A stretch of 64,000 bases of DNA, taken from Alistipes sp. (lineage in GTDB: Bacteria; Bacteroidota; Bacteroidia; Bacteroidales; Rikenellaceae). Numbering within the stretch: the first letter of the stretch is position 1; each line of letters opens with the position of its first letter. The stretch is taken from NCBI GenBank assembly GCA_022511345.1, contig JAFLRR010000002.1, positions 114,400 through 178,399 of the forward strand. Direction: 5' to 3'. Positions 10,137 through 18,660 of the stretch are shown piece after piece. The notes under the pieces were generated by a model, which was not told the origin of the DNA, made no database searches, and saw nothing but the letters and a program-made list of their open reading frames with translations. A program made the position numbers and the translations under genes.

Positions 10137-11129
10137 ATGGTATCCTACAAAGAACTCGGCCTGGTGAACACCCGCGAGATGTTCGCAAAGGCCATCGAGG
10201 GCGGCTATGCCGTTCCGGCTTTCAATTTCAACAACATGGAGCAGATGCAGGCCATCATCCAGGCATGCGTCGAGGCTTCGTCGCCCGTGATTCTGCAGGT
10301 GTCGGCCGGCGCCCGCAAGTATGCCAACCAGACGCTGCTGCGCTACATGGCACAGGGCGCTGTCGAGTATGCCAAGGAGCTGGGCAAGAACATTCCCATC
10401 ACCCTGCACCTCGACCACGGCAACTCGTTCGAGCTCTGCAAGAGCTGCATCGACATGGGCTTCTCGTCGGTGATGATCGACGGCTCGTCGCTTCCCTATG
10501 ACGAGAATGTGGCTCTGACCCGGAAGGTGGTCGAGTACGCTCACCAGTTCGATGTGACCGTCGAGGGCGAGCTGGGCGTTCTGGCAGGTGTCGAGGATGA
10601 GGTGGCTTCGGAGGTCGCTCATTACACCAAGCCCGAGGATGTCGAGGACTTCGTGAAGAAGACGGGCGTGGATTCGCTCGCAATCTCCATCGGCACCTCG
10701 CACGGCGCCAACAAGTTCAAGCCCGAGCAGTGCACCCGCAACGCCGACGGCATTCTGGTTCCGCCCGAGCTGCGTTTCGACATTCTGGAGGAGATCGAGA
10801 AGCGTATCCCCGGCTTCCCCATCGTGCTGCACGGCTCGTCGTCGGTTCCGCAGGAGTATGTCAAGATTATCAACACCCACGGCGGTGCGCTCAAGGATGC
10901 TGTCGGCATACCCGAGGAGCAGCTGCGCAAGGCTGCCAAGAGCGCCGTATGCAAAATCAACATCGACTCGGACGGCCGTCTGGCCATGACCGCAGCGGTG
11001 CGCAAGATCTTCGTCGATTCGCCCGCAGAGTTCGACCCCCGCAAGTATCTGGGTCCGGCTCGCGACGAGCTGAAGAAGCTCTACATCCACAAGTGCGAGA
11101 GCGTGCTCGGCTCGGCAGGCAAGGCTTAG
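10137..11129 (+). CDS. fba: Class II fructose-bisphosphate aldolase
   Basis: A 330-residue zinc-dependent class II aldolase of glycolysis and gluconeogenesis, cleaving fructose 1,6-bisphosphate to dihydroxyacetone phosphate and glyceraldehyde 3-phosphate. The zinc-binding HLDHGNSFE motif (about residues 87-95), the VTVEGELGVLAG segment and a phosphate-binding LHGSSSVPQEY loop are all present. The tail RKYLGPARDELKKLY matches Bacteroidales homologues. Codon use is strongly biased, as expected for a highly expressed gene. It has its own promoter and terminator. Confidence 0.95.
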   Translation: MVSYKELGLVNTREMFAKAIEGGYAVPAFNFNNMEQMQAIIQACVEASSPVILQVSAGARKYANQTLLRYMAQGAVEYAKELGKNIPITLHLDHGNSFELCKSCIDMGFSSVMIDGSSLPYDENVALTRKVVEYAHQFDVTVEGELGVLAGVEDEVASEVAHYTKPEDVEDFVKKTGVDSLAISIGTSHGANKFKPEQCTRNADGILVPPELRFDILEEIEKRIPGFPIVLHGSSSVPQEYVKIINTHGGALKDAVGIPEEQLRKAAKSAVCKINIDSDGRLAMTAAVRKIFVDSPAEFDPRKYLGPARDELKKLYIHKCESVLGSAGKA

Positions 11130-11160
11130 TCGGAAAGAGTCGCTGTCTTCGGCAGTTTTT

Positions 11161-11203
11161 CGCGCGGCATCCCTTTTTTCGGGACGCCGCGCGAACTCTT
11201 TTG
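11161..11203 (+). terminator. Terminator of fba
   Basis: The stem cgcgcggcatccc/gggacgccgcgcg (11161-11173 with 11181-11193, one mismatch) has a T-rich loop and is followed by a T-rich stretch. Confidence 0.7.
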
Positions 11204-11265
11204 TTTGCAGGTCCCGGCAGGACACTTTTCTGCACCGATAACTTTTTCTTTTATGAAATTATGCG

Positions 11266-11273
11266 TAACTTTG
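11266..11273 (+). promoter_or_regulatory. -7 element of the nadE promoter
   Basis: TAACTTTG on the plus strand, 23 bp before the ATG at 11297. A T-rich stretch occupies the -33 position. Confidence 0.55.
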
Positions 11274-11296
11274 CGGAGTTATAACGCTGATTGCAC

Positions 11297-12880
11297 ATGA
11301 AAATAGCTATTGCTCAGCTTAATTATACTATCGGCGACATCGACGGAAACGCTTCGAAAATCATCGATGCCGTCAATCGCGCCAAAGCTCTCGGAGCCGA
11401 TCTCGTGGTCTTCGCCGAGCAGGCGCTGAGCGGAACGCCGGCATTCGACCTGCTGCGCAAGACGACATTCCTGGAACTGTGCGAAGACACCCTGGTGGAG
11501 ATAGCCTCGTGCTGCGACGGCATTGCGGCCATCGTCGGCATGCCTCTGCTCACCGAGCGCGGAACCGTATCGGCTGCAGCCCTCATCCAGAACCGCAAGG
11601 TGCTCGGCTATGTCAGCAAGCACCACATCACCGCCCGTCGCGAGATGGGCTTTCTCGTCTCGGGCGACGGCTTCGGGTATGCAACCATCGGCGGCCACAA
11701 GGTGGCAATCGTGGTGGGCGACGATTTGAGCCGCACGCACGACTTCGACAAGTCGGTCCAGACCATCATCAGCGTCAATGCCCGCCGCTACGGCAAGGGA
11801 ATGCTCACCTACCGTTACGACATGATGCGCAACCTCTCGTTCGTCGAGGGCCGCAATCTGGTGCTGGTCAACCAGGTGGGAGGCTCGGCCGAGATAGTCT
11901 ACGACGGCACCTCGGGAGTCTTCAACAGCCGCGGCGAGCTGACCATGATGCTCAAGTCGTTCGAGGAGGATATGGCTGTCTACGACACCGACGGCGACAA
12001 TCCGCCCGTGGATCTGCACTATACCACCTACAACGACCGCACCCGCATGCTCTACAAGGCCGCATGCCTGGGTCTGCGCGACTATTTCCACAAAAACGGC
12101 TACCAGAAGGCTGCCATAGGACTCTCGGGCGGCATAGACTCGGCCGTGGTGGCCTGCATAGCCGTCGAGGCCCTCGGCCGCGAGAATGTGCGTGCGCTGC
12201 TCATGCCCTCGCAGTTCTCGTCGGCGCATTCGGTAGACGACGCGGTGACCGTGGCCCGCAACCTGGGCATACGCTACGACATACTCCACATAACCGACAT
12301 ATACGAGTCGGTGCTCAAGACGCTCGAGCCCGTGAACGGCGGCACCGAGTTCGGCTCGACCGAGGAGAACATACAGTCGCGCATACGCACAGTGCTGCTC
12401 ATGGCTCTGCAGAACAAGACCGACTACATGCTGCTCAACTGCTCGAACAAGAGCGAGAACGCGCTGGGTCTCTGCACCCTCTACGGCGATACGGCGGGTG
12501 CCTTCAGCGTCACGGGCGACCTCTACAAGAGCGAGATGTACGACCTGGCCCGCTACATCAACCGCACATGCGGCAATCCCATACCCGACAGCGTGCTCGA
12601 CAAGGAGCCCTCGTCGGAGCTCCACCCCGACACAAAGGACAGCGACATACTGCCTCCCTACGAGGTGGTGGACGCCATACTCAACCGCATGATCGAGGAG
12701 GGCCAGCACCGCGAGGAGATTATCAACGCCGGCTTCGACTCGGAGGTGGTCGAGAAGATTCACTCGATGATCATGCGCAACGAGAAGAAACGCTACCAGT
12801 TCCCGCCTGTGCTGCGTCTGTCGGCGTGCGCCTTCGGCCACGAGCGACTCATGCCGCTGACCAACAAATACGGAGATTGA
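11297..12880 (+). CDS. nadE: NAD synthase with degenerate glutaminase domain
   Basis: A 527-residue two-domain NAD+ synthase, completing NAD synthesis from deamido-NAD. The N-terminal nitrilase-like domain (1-260) normally supplies ammonia from glutamine. The C-terminal synthetase domain (about 265-527) has the ATP pyrophosphatase P-loop LSGGIDSAV at about 276-284 and the NCSNKSENALG and YGDTAGAFSV segments. Of the glutaminase Glu-Lys-Cys triad, Glu41 (FAEQ) and Lys108 (SKHH) are visible, but the expected ICED-type Cys aligns with Gly141 in IVVGDDL. Ammonia-dependent activity is therefore likely. The ATG at 11297 is chosen over a TTG two codons upstream. Confidence 0.88.
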   Translation: MKIAIAQLNYTIGDIDGNASKIIDAVNRAKALGADLVVFAEQALSGTPAFDLLRKTTFLELCEDTLVEIASCCDGIAAIVGMPLLTERGTVSAAALIQNRKVLGYVSKHHITARREMGFLVSGDGFGYATIGGHKVAIVVGDDLSRTHDFDKSVQTIISVNARRYGKGMLTYRYDMMRNLSFVEGRNLVLVNQVGGSAEIVYDGTSGVFNSRGELTMMLKSFEEDMAVYDTDGDNPPVDLHYTTYNDRTRMLYKAACLGLRDYFHKNGYQKAAIGLSGGIDSAVVACIAVEALGRENVRALLMPSQFSSAHSVDDAVTVARNLGIRYDILHITDIYESVLKTLEPVNGGTEFGSTEENIQSRIRTVLLMALQNKTDYMLLNCSNKSENALGLCTLYGDTAGAFSVTGDLYKSEMYDLARYINRTCGNPIPDSVLDKEPSSELHPDTKDSDILPPYEVVDAILNRMIEEGQHREEIINAGFDSEVVEKIHSMIMRNEKKRYQFPPVLRLSACAFGHERLMPLTNKYGD

Positions 12881-12884
12881 TAAA

Positions 12885-13316
12885 TTGCAAACCCGGGTGG
12901 CGAAGATAATAGAACATACGGGAACCGTCGAGAGCGTGACGGGCGAGGTGGTTGCGGTGCGAATCACGGCTCACAGCGCCTGCGGCGCATGCACGGCGCG
13001 TCAGGCGTGCGGCATGGGCGAGTCGCAGCAGAAGATGGTCGAGATACGCACTGCCGATGCGGCGGAATACGCTGCCGGCGATGAGGTTACCGTAGGCGTG
13101 TGGCGCAATATGGCCTCCATGGCTGTGCTGCTGGGATATGTCGGCGCCATTGCGGTGCTGGTTCTGACTCTGGTGTTGTGTCTGTGCCTGTTTTCGACGG
13201 GCGAGGGCGCGGCAGTGTTCTGGACCCTCGGCGCGGTTGCGGCATACTACGTCGTGCTGTGGCTGCTCCGAAACAAAATAGAACGGAAAATTCACTTTAC
13301 AATTACTAAACGATAA
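12885..13316 (+). CDS. rseC: RseC/SoxR-reducing-system family protein
   Basis: A small inner-membrane protein of the RseC family (up to 143 residues). A cytoplasmic N-terminal part holds a cysteine cluster (CGACTARQACGMG, about residues 29-41) and is followed by two transmembrane helices (about 82-105 and 110-128) and a basic tail. RseC proteins accompany Rnf complexes and are linked to flavin or Fe-S handling and SoxR reduction; their role in Bacteroidales is untested. No ATG precedes the domain: the start is TTG at 12885, or GTG at 12897. The stop overlaps the rnfB ATG by one base (TAATG), so it is the first gene of the rnf operon, four bases after nadE. Confidence 0.85.
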   Translation: MQTRVAKIIEHTGTVESVTGEVVAVRITAHSACGACTARQACGMGESQQKMVEIRTADAAEYAAGDEVTVGVWRNMASMAVLLGYVGAIAVLVLTLVLCLCLFSTGEGAAVFWTLGAVAAYYVVLWLLRNKIERKIHFTITKR

Positions 13317-14224
13317 TGGAAGTATTACTGTCTACTGTACTGACACTTTTCGTGTTGGGAATTCTGGCCGCGGTGATTCTCTACTTCGTGGCGCAGAAGT
13401 TCAAGGTCGAGGAGGACCCGCGCATCGACGTAGTCGAGAAGATGCTGCCGGGCGCCAACTGCGGCGGCTGCGGATTTGCGGGCTGTCGCGGCATGGCCGA
13501 CGCACTGGTCAAGCGCGACGACATATCCGACCTCTTCTGCCCCGTGGGAGGCGCTGCGACGATGAAGTCATGTGCCGACTATCTCGGCAAGGCTGCTCCC
13601 GAGAAGGAACCTCAGGTGGCTACGGTACGCTGCGGCGGAACATGTGCCAAGCGTCCCCGCACAAACACCTACGACGGCGCGACGAGCTGTGCCGTGGCCT
13701 CTTCGCTCTATGTGGGCCAGACGGGCTGCGCATTCGGCTGTCTGGGATTCGGCGACTGCCAGGTGGCATGTTCGTTCGATGCCATCAAGGTCAACCCCGA
13801 GACGGGTCTGCCCGAGGTCGACATCGAGAAGTGTACGGCCTGCGGCGCGTGCGTCAAGGCCTGCCCGAAGATGATTATCGAGCTGCGCAAGAAGTGGCCC
13901 AAGGGCCGCGCGGTCTATGTGTCGTGCGTGTCGAAGGACAAGGGCGCCGTGGTTATGAAGGCCTGCAAGGCTGGCTGCATCGGCTGCTCGAAGTGCCAGA
14001 AAGTCTGCGCGTTCGAGGCTATCACCGTCGAGAACAACGTGGCTTATATCGATTCGACCAAGTGCCGCCTGTGCCGCAAGTGCGTCAACGAGTGCCCCAC
14101 GGGCGCCATCGTGCTCCGCGGCATGGAGCCGCTGCCCAAGGAGCCCAAGGCTCCCGCTGCCGCTCCGGCTGCAGCCAAACCCGCCGCACCCGCGGCCGCC
14201 AAGAGCGAAGAGATAGAAAAGTAA
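13316..14224 (+). CDS. rnfB: Rnf electron transport complex subunit RnfB
   Basis: A 302-residue ferredoxin-type subunit of the Rnf complex, which couples electron flow between reduced ferredoxin and NAD+ to ion translocation. One N-terminal membrane helix (about 7-27) is followed by the [4Fe-4S] motif GANCGGCGFAGC (about 47-58) with a later Cys at LFCP. Ferredoxin motifs follow: CTACGACVKACP, CIGCSKCQKVCA and CRLCRKCVNECP. The tail after about residue 275 is Ala/Pro/Lys-rich and probably unstructured. It sits in the usual Bacteroidales order rseC-rnfBCDGEA. The ferredoxin substrate is plausibly reduced by the KorAB enzyme encoded later in the window. Confidence 0.95.
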   Translation: MEVLLSTVLTLFVLGILAAVILYFVAQKFKVEEDPRIDVVEKMLPGANCGGCGFAGCRGMADALVKRDDISDLFCPVGGAATMKSCADYLGKAAPEKEPQVATVRCGGTCAKRPRTNTYDGATSCAVASSLYVGQTGCAFGCLGFGDCQVACSFDAIKVNPETGLPEVDIEKCTACGACVKACPKMIIELRKKWPKGRAVYVSCVSKDKGAVVMKACKAGCIGCSKCQKVCAFEAITVENNVAYIDSTKCRLCRKCVNECPTGAIVLRGMEPLPKEPKAPAAAPAAAKPAAPAAAKSEEIEK

Positions 14225-14243
14225 TTAAAAACATTATCCTGAT

Positions 14244-15593
14244 ATGAATACATTTCCAATAGGCGGAGTTCATCCGTCGGAAAACAAGTTGAGCCGCGGG
14301 ACGGCTGTCGAGACGCTGCCCCTGCCCGACGAGGTGACCATACCTCTGGCTCAACATATCGGAGCTCCCGCCACGGCCAAGGTCGCCAAGGGTGACAAGG
14401 TTCTGACGGGTCAGCTGATTGCCGAGGCTTCGAGCTTCATGTCGGCAAATATCCACTCGCCGATTTCGGGTACGGTGACGGCTGTCGACATGGCTGTCAA
14501 CGGCCAGGGCCTGCGTCAGATGATGATAACCATCAAGCGCGAGGGCGACGAGTGGGTCGAGACTATCGACCGCTCGACGGAGCTCAAGCGCGAGTGCACG
14601 CTCGCTCCCGCCGACATAATCGCCAAAATCAAGGATGCCGGCATCGTCGGCATGGGCGGTGCGACTTTCCCGACTCATGTCAAGCTGTCGGTGCCTCCAG
14701 GCAAGAAGGCCGAATACCTTATAATTAACGGCGTGGAGTGCGAGCCCTACCTGACCTCCGACCATCGCACGATGCTCGAGCGCGGCGAGGAGCTGCTCAC
14801 GGGCGTCGAGATACTGAAAAAGGCACTCGGAGTCGACAAGGCCGTGGTGGGCATCGAGAACAACAAGCCCGACGCCATCGCTCACCTCAAGTCGCTGGTC
14901 GAGAAGTCGTTCCCCGGCATCGAAATCATGCCTCTGAAGGTCCGCTACCCGCAGGGCGGCGAGAAGCAGCTCATAGCAGCTGTCACGGGCCGCGAGGTTC
15001 CGCCTCCTCCGGGTCTTCCCATCGACGTGGGCGCTGTGGTGTGCAACGCGTCGACCACGGTGGCAGTCTACGAGGCCGTGCAGAAGAACAAGCCTCTCAT
15101 AGAGCGCATCGTCACCATTACCGGCAAGGAGCTGGCTTCGCCCAAGAACCTGCTCACCCGCATGGGTACTCCCATCACCACGCTCATCGAGGCCGCCGGC
15201 GGCCTTCCCGAGGGTGAGGTGAAGGTGCTCAACGGCGGTCCGATGATGGGTCGCGCCATGTGCAACCTGGCTTCGCCCGTTACCAAGGGCTGCTCGGGTA
15301 TCACCGTGCTGAGCGGCGCCGATGCCAGCCGCACGGCCGAGTCGGAGTGTATCAAGTGCGCCAAGTGCGTGTCGGCCTGCCCGATGAGCCTCGAGCCCTA
15401 CTTCATCTCCAAACTCTCGCGCCGCAAGAACTGGGAGGCTGTCGAGGCGAACAACATCACCGACTGTATCGAGTGCGGCTGCTGTCAGTTCACCTGCCCG
15501 GCCGGCATCCCGCTGCTGGACTATGTAAGGCTCGGCAAGCAGACGGTCATGGGCATAATCCGCGCCCGCGCTGCTGCGGCTGCCAAAAAGTAA
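14244..15593 (+). CDS. rnfC: Rnf electron transport complex subunit RnfC
   Basis: A 449-residue peripheral subunit that binds NADH and FMN and exchanges electrons with NAD+. The N-terminal barrel-sandwich region carries the GGVHPSENK start. A Rossmann-like nucleotide-binding segment (GIVGMGGATFPTHVKL, about 132-147) and the NGVECEPYLTSDHR motif follow. Two [4Fe-4S] motifs close the protein: CIKCAKCVSACP and CIECGCCQFTCP. The length is normal for Bacteroidales, without the long Ala-rich C-terminal repeat of enterobacterial RsxC. Transcribed with rnfB, 19 bp apart. Confidence 0.95.
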   Translation: MNTFPIGGVHPSENKLSRGTAVETLPLPDEVTIPLAQHIGAPATAKVAKGDKVLTGQLIAEASSFMSANIHSPISGTVTAVDMAVNGQGLRQMMITIKREGDEWVETIDRSTELKRECTLAPADIIAKIKDAGIVGMGGATFPTHVKLSVPPGKKAEYLIINGVECEPYLTSDHRTMLERGEELLTGVEILKKALGVDKAVVGIENNKPDAIAHLKSLVEKSFPGIEIMPLKVRYPQGGEKQLIAAVTGREVPPPPGLPIDVGAVVCNASTTVAVYEAVQKNKPLIERIVTITGKELASPKNLLTRMGTPITTLIEAAGGLPEGEVKVLNGGPMMGRAMCNLASPVTKGCSGITVLSGADASRTAESECIKCAKCVSACPMSLEPYFISKLSRRKNWEAVEANNITDCIECGCCQFTCPAGIPLLDYVRLGKQTVMGIIRARAAAAAKK

Positions 15594-15617
15594 CCGAAAC
15601 GAAAAAAGAGACAGAAT

Positions 15618-16589
15618 ATGGCAAATAATTTTTTTGTTGCTCCGTCACCGCACCTTCATTCGGCGATGTCTACCCGCAGCATCATGCGCGATGTGCTCAT
15701 TGCGCTGCTGCCTGCGCTGGCAGTCTCTGCGGCGGTGTTCGGCCTTAACGTGCTGCTCGTTGCCGCAGTGTCGGTGCTGAGCTGCGTACTGTTCGAATTT
15801 CTTGCGCAGAAATATCTGCTCGGCGGTCCCTGTACCGTCGGTAATCTCTCGGCGGCCGTCACGGGTCTGCTGCTGGCATTCAACCTGCCCTCGTCCATTC
15901 CGCTGTGGCTGGTGGTAGTGGGCGCGTTCGTTGCCATCGTCATCGGCAAGATCACCTTCGGCGGCCTGGGCAAGAACCCCTTCAACCCGGCGCTTGTCGG
16001 CCGCGTGTTCCTGCTCATATCCTATCCCGTGCAGATGACCACCTTCCCCAAGGCTCTGGACAACTCGTGGCTCGACGCCTTCTCGGGCGCTACGCCTCTG
16101 GCCGTAGTCAAGGGCGCCGACAACCTGGCCTCTGTCGATTTTCTGCAGATGGCCGGCGGCAATATCCCCGGCTCGCTGGGCGAGGTGGCTGCCGCAGCTC
16201 TGCTGCTGGGCTTCCTCTACCTGCTCTGGAGAAAGGTCATCACGTGGCACATACCCGTCACGGTGCTGGGCACCATGGCGCTCTTCGCATTCGTCTATGC
16301 AGCCGCTACGGGCATGCCTTCGGCGGCGCTGTGGCAGTATCCGCTCTTCCATCTGGTTGCCGGCGGTGCCATGCTGGGCGCTATCTTCATGGCTACCGAC
16401 TACTCGACCTCGCCCATGACGGTCAAGGGTGCCGTGATTTTCGCCGTCGGCATCGGTATCATCACCATGGCCATCCGTCTGTGGGGTGCATATCCCGAGG
16501 GTATGTCGTTCGCGATTCTTATCATGAACGCCTGCGTGCCTCTGATTAACAAGTATATCAAACCGCGTCGTTTCGGCGTCAAGAAATAG
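15618..16589 (+). CDS. rnfD: Rnf electron transport complex subunit RnfD
   Basis: A 323-residue integral membrane subunit with about nine helices. It carries a covalently bound FMN on a Thr in the SGATPLA motif (DAFSGATPLAVVKG, about residue 155), which is present here. The helices around GKITFGGLGKNPFNPALVGRVF and the ATDYSTSPM segment near the C-terminus are typical of the NqrB/RnfD family. It works with RnfG and the RnfA/RnfE pair in the membrane electron path. Confidence 0.95.
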   Translation: MANNFFVAPSPHLHSAMSTRSIMRDVLIALLPALAVSAAVFGLNVLLVAAVSVLSCVLFEFLAQKYLLGGPCTVGNLSAAVTGLLLAFNLPSSIPLWLVVVGAFVAIVIGKITFGGLGKNPFNPALVGRVFLLISYPVQMTTFPKALDNSWLDAFSGATPLAVVKGADNLASVDFLQMAGGNIPGSLGEVAAAALLLGFLYLLWRKVITWHIPVTVLGTMALFAFVYAAATGMPSAALWQYPLFHLVAGGAMLGAIFMATDYSTSPMTVKGAVIFAVGIGIITMAIRLWGAYPEGMSFAILIMNACVPLINKYIKPRRFGVKK

Positions 16590-16601
16590 GGAGGATAGAG
16601 T

Positions 16602-17234
16602 ATGAAAAGTACACTTGTGAATATGGTTGCCGTGCTTGCCGGCATCTGCCTCGTGGCTTCGGCATGTGTCGGCGCGATATATGTCGTCACGGCCGAGCCC
16701 ATCGCGCAGGCCAAGGCGCAGGCTACGGTCGACGCCCTTAACAATGTCCTGCCCGCGTTCGACGAGAACACCGTCACGGAGCTCGAGCAGGACGGTCTGC
16801 CCGTGAAGGTCTATACGGCCGTTGCCGGCGGTCAGGTTGCCGGCTATGCCGTTGAGACCGTGACCAAGAACGGCTTCGGCGGCGCCGTGCGCATGATGGT
16901 AGGTTTCCTGCCCTCGGGCCAGGTCAACAACGTAAATGTACTCGAGCAGTCGGAGACGCCCGGTCTGGGCACCAAAATGTGCGACGAGGGCAATCCGCTC
17001 ATCATGAGTTTTCAGGGCAAGAACCCCGGCGACATGAAGCTGGCCGTGAAGAAGGACGGTGGCGATGTCGACGCTCTGACCGCTGCGACCATCTCGTCGC
17101 GTGCGTATGTCGACGCCATGGCGCGCGCATATGCCGCTTTCAAGCAGGTGAGCGCCGGCGAGACGGCCGATGCGGCTACGGGTGCAACACAAAGCGAGAG
17201 TCAGCCGACTCAGGAAGGAGGAGAAAATGAATAA
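16602..17234 (+). CDS. rnfG: Rnf electron transport complex subunit RnfG
   Basis: A 210-residue subunit with one N-terminal membrane helix (about 5-27) and a periplasmic FMN-binding domain. The flavinylation motif appears as LTAATISSRAYVDAM (about 159-173), where the second Thr is the expected attachment site. The segment ETPGLGTKM is also conserved. The C-terminal 25 residues are Thr/Gln-rich and low in complexity. Its stop overlaps the rnfE start by eight bases, implying translational coupling. Confidence 0.93.
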   Translation: MKSTLVNMVAVLAGICLVASACVGAIYVVTAEPIAQAKAQATVDALNNVLPAFDENTVTELEQDGLPVKVYTAVAGGQVAGYAVETVTKNGFGGAVRMMVGFLPSGQVNNVNVLEQSETPGLGTKMCDEGNPLIMSFQGKNPGDMKLAVKKDGGDVDALTAATISSRAYVDAMARAYAAFKQVSAGETADAATGATQSESQPTQEGGENE

Positions 17235-17811
17235 ACTGCAGATTATACTCAAGGGCATCGTCAAGGAGAATCCCACGTTCGTGCTGATTCTCGGAATGTG
17301 CCCCACGCTGGGTACTACGACCTCGGCGGCGAACGGATTCGGTATGGGTGTGGCGACGATGGCCGTGCTCATCATGTCGAACCTGGTCATTTCGCTCATC
17401 AAGAACATCATTCCGGACAAGGTGCGCATCCCGTCGTTCATCGTGGTCATCGCATCGTTCGTGACTGTCATCCAGATGGTAATGCAGGCCTATGTGCCGG
17501 CGCTCTACGCTTCGCTGGGCGTCTTCATCCCGCTCATCGTGGTGAACTGCATCATCCTGGGCCGCGCCGAGGCCTTCGCCTCGAAGAACGGCGCTTTCGA
17601 CTCGATACTCGACGGCGTTGGCATAGGTCTGGGCTTCACGCTGTCGCTGACGGTCATCGGCGCCGTGCGCGAGATACTGGGCAGCGGCGCCGTGTTCGGC
17701 CTGCCGATAGGTATCGGCGACTACGCACCGCTGGTATTCGTGCTGGCACCGGGCGGCTTCCTGACGCTGGGTTACCTGATGCTGTTGTTTAACAAATTAG
17801 CCAAGAAATAG
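17227..17811 (+). CDS. rnfE: Rnf electron transport complex subunit RnfE
   Basis: A 194-residue membrane subunit with six helices, homologous to RnfA and related to NqrD. The sequence opens MNKLQIILKGIVKENPTFV and has the conserved LGMCPTLGTTTSA segment whose Cys takes part in the iron-sulfur site shared with RnfA. The frame is open further upstream inside rnfG, but the ATG at 17227 follows a purine-rich ribosome-binding region and gives the family N-terminus. Confidence 0.94.
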   Translation: MNKLQIILKGIVKENPTFVLILGMCPTLGTTTSAANGFGMGVATMAVLIMSNLVISLIKNIIPDKVRIPSFIVVIASFVTVIQMVMQAYVPALYASLGVFIPLIVVNCIILGRAEAFASKNGAFDSILDGVGIGLGFTLSLTVIGAVREILGSGAVFGLPIGIGDYAPLVFVLAPGGFLTLGYLMLLFNKLAKK

Positions 17812-17813
17812 TC

Positions 17814-18395
17814 ATGGACCAGATTACATATTTCGCAATCATCATCGGCGCCATCTTCGTCAACAACGTCGTGCTGGCGCAGTTCCTCGGAATTTGTCCG
17901 TTTTTGGGCGTGTCGTCGAAGGTCGAGACTTCGCTGGGCATGAGTGCTGCCGTGACGTTCGTCATGGCACTGACAGCACTGGTGGCATGGCCCATCCAGC
18001 AGTTCATACTCGTGAAGTTCGATATCGAGTACATGCAGACCATAGTCTTCATTCTGGTCATCGCGGCTCTGGTGCAGATGGTCGAAATCATCCTCAAGAA
18101 GGTTTCGCCCGCACTGTATCAGGCACTGGGCATCTTCCTTCCGCTGATTACCACCAACTGCGCCGTTCTGGGCGTTGCCATTCTGATGATTCAGAAGGAG
18201 TTCACGCTGCTGCAGAGCGTCGTTTACTCCATATCGACGGCCATAGGCTTCGGTCTGGCGCTGGTGCTCTTCGCCGGCATCCGCGAGCGTCTGGATTTCG
18301 AGGAGGTTCCCGCTGCCATGAAGGGTGTTCCCGTAGCGTTGGTTACGGCCGGCATCCTGGCCATGGCGTTCATGGGCTTCTCGGGTCTGGTTTAG
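17814..18395 (+). CDS. rnfA: Rnf electron transport complex subunit RnfA
   Basis: A 193-residue membrane subunit with six helices in inverted topology relative to RnfE. It contains the conserved NNVVLAQFLGICPFLGVS segment with the cluster-binding Cys and the TTNCAVLG motif. It is the last gene of the operon, two bases after rnfE, and is followed by a strong terminator. The operon therefore encodes all six core Rnf subunits. Confidence 0.95.
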   Translation: MDQITYFAIIIGAIFVNNVVLAQFLGICPFLGVSSKVETSLGMSAAVTFVMALTALVAWPIQQFILVKFDIEYMQTIVFILVIAALVQMVEIILKKVSPALYQALGIFLPLITTNCAVLGVAILMIQKEFTLLQSVVYSISTAIGFGLALVLFAGIRERLDFEEVPAAMKGVPVALVTAGILAMAFMGFSGLV

Positions 18396-18415
18396 TCCCG
18401 CAGGGCGGTAAATGA

Positions 18416-18451
18416 CAGGCGGCCGGCTTTATGCCGGCCGCCTGCTTTTTC
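18416..18451 (+). terminator. Terminator of the rnf operon
   Basis: The 12-bp perfect stem caggcggccggc/gccggccgcctg with loop tttat is followed by five T. Confidence 0.85.
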
Positions 18452-18463
18452 GTCCCTGTCCTT

Positions 18464-18660
18464 TCAGATGTTCTCCTGCTTGGTGTATACCGAGAATTCG
18501 CATCCGAAGCGCTCGGCGAGTATGTTGTCCATTTCGTCGTCGTAGCGGTCGCCTATGCCGCATATGTTGCTCAGCACGCCCAGAATCTTGTAGGGATAGG
18601 CTTCGGTCAGCAGACACGAATATACTATCTTGGGATTGTCGCCCTGCTTGACGAAGCGGC
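18464..18660 (-). pseudogene. Orphan coding-like tail downstream of GH2, other frame
   Basis: On the minus strand, one frame off the GH2 gene, about 65 codons read cleanly to a TGA at 18464. The segment starts near GRFVKQGDNPKIVYS and includes LTEAYPYKILGVLSN, and its composition looks protein-like. It overlaps the last 12 codons of the GH2 frame. One extra G near 18663 would join GH2 to it. GH2 proteins normally end near the TFDF strand, so this may instead be the 3' end of another gene left after a rearrangement. I do not recognise the family. Confidence 0.4.
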
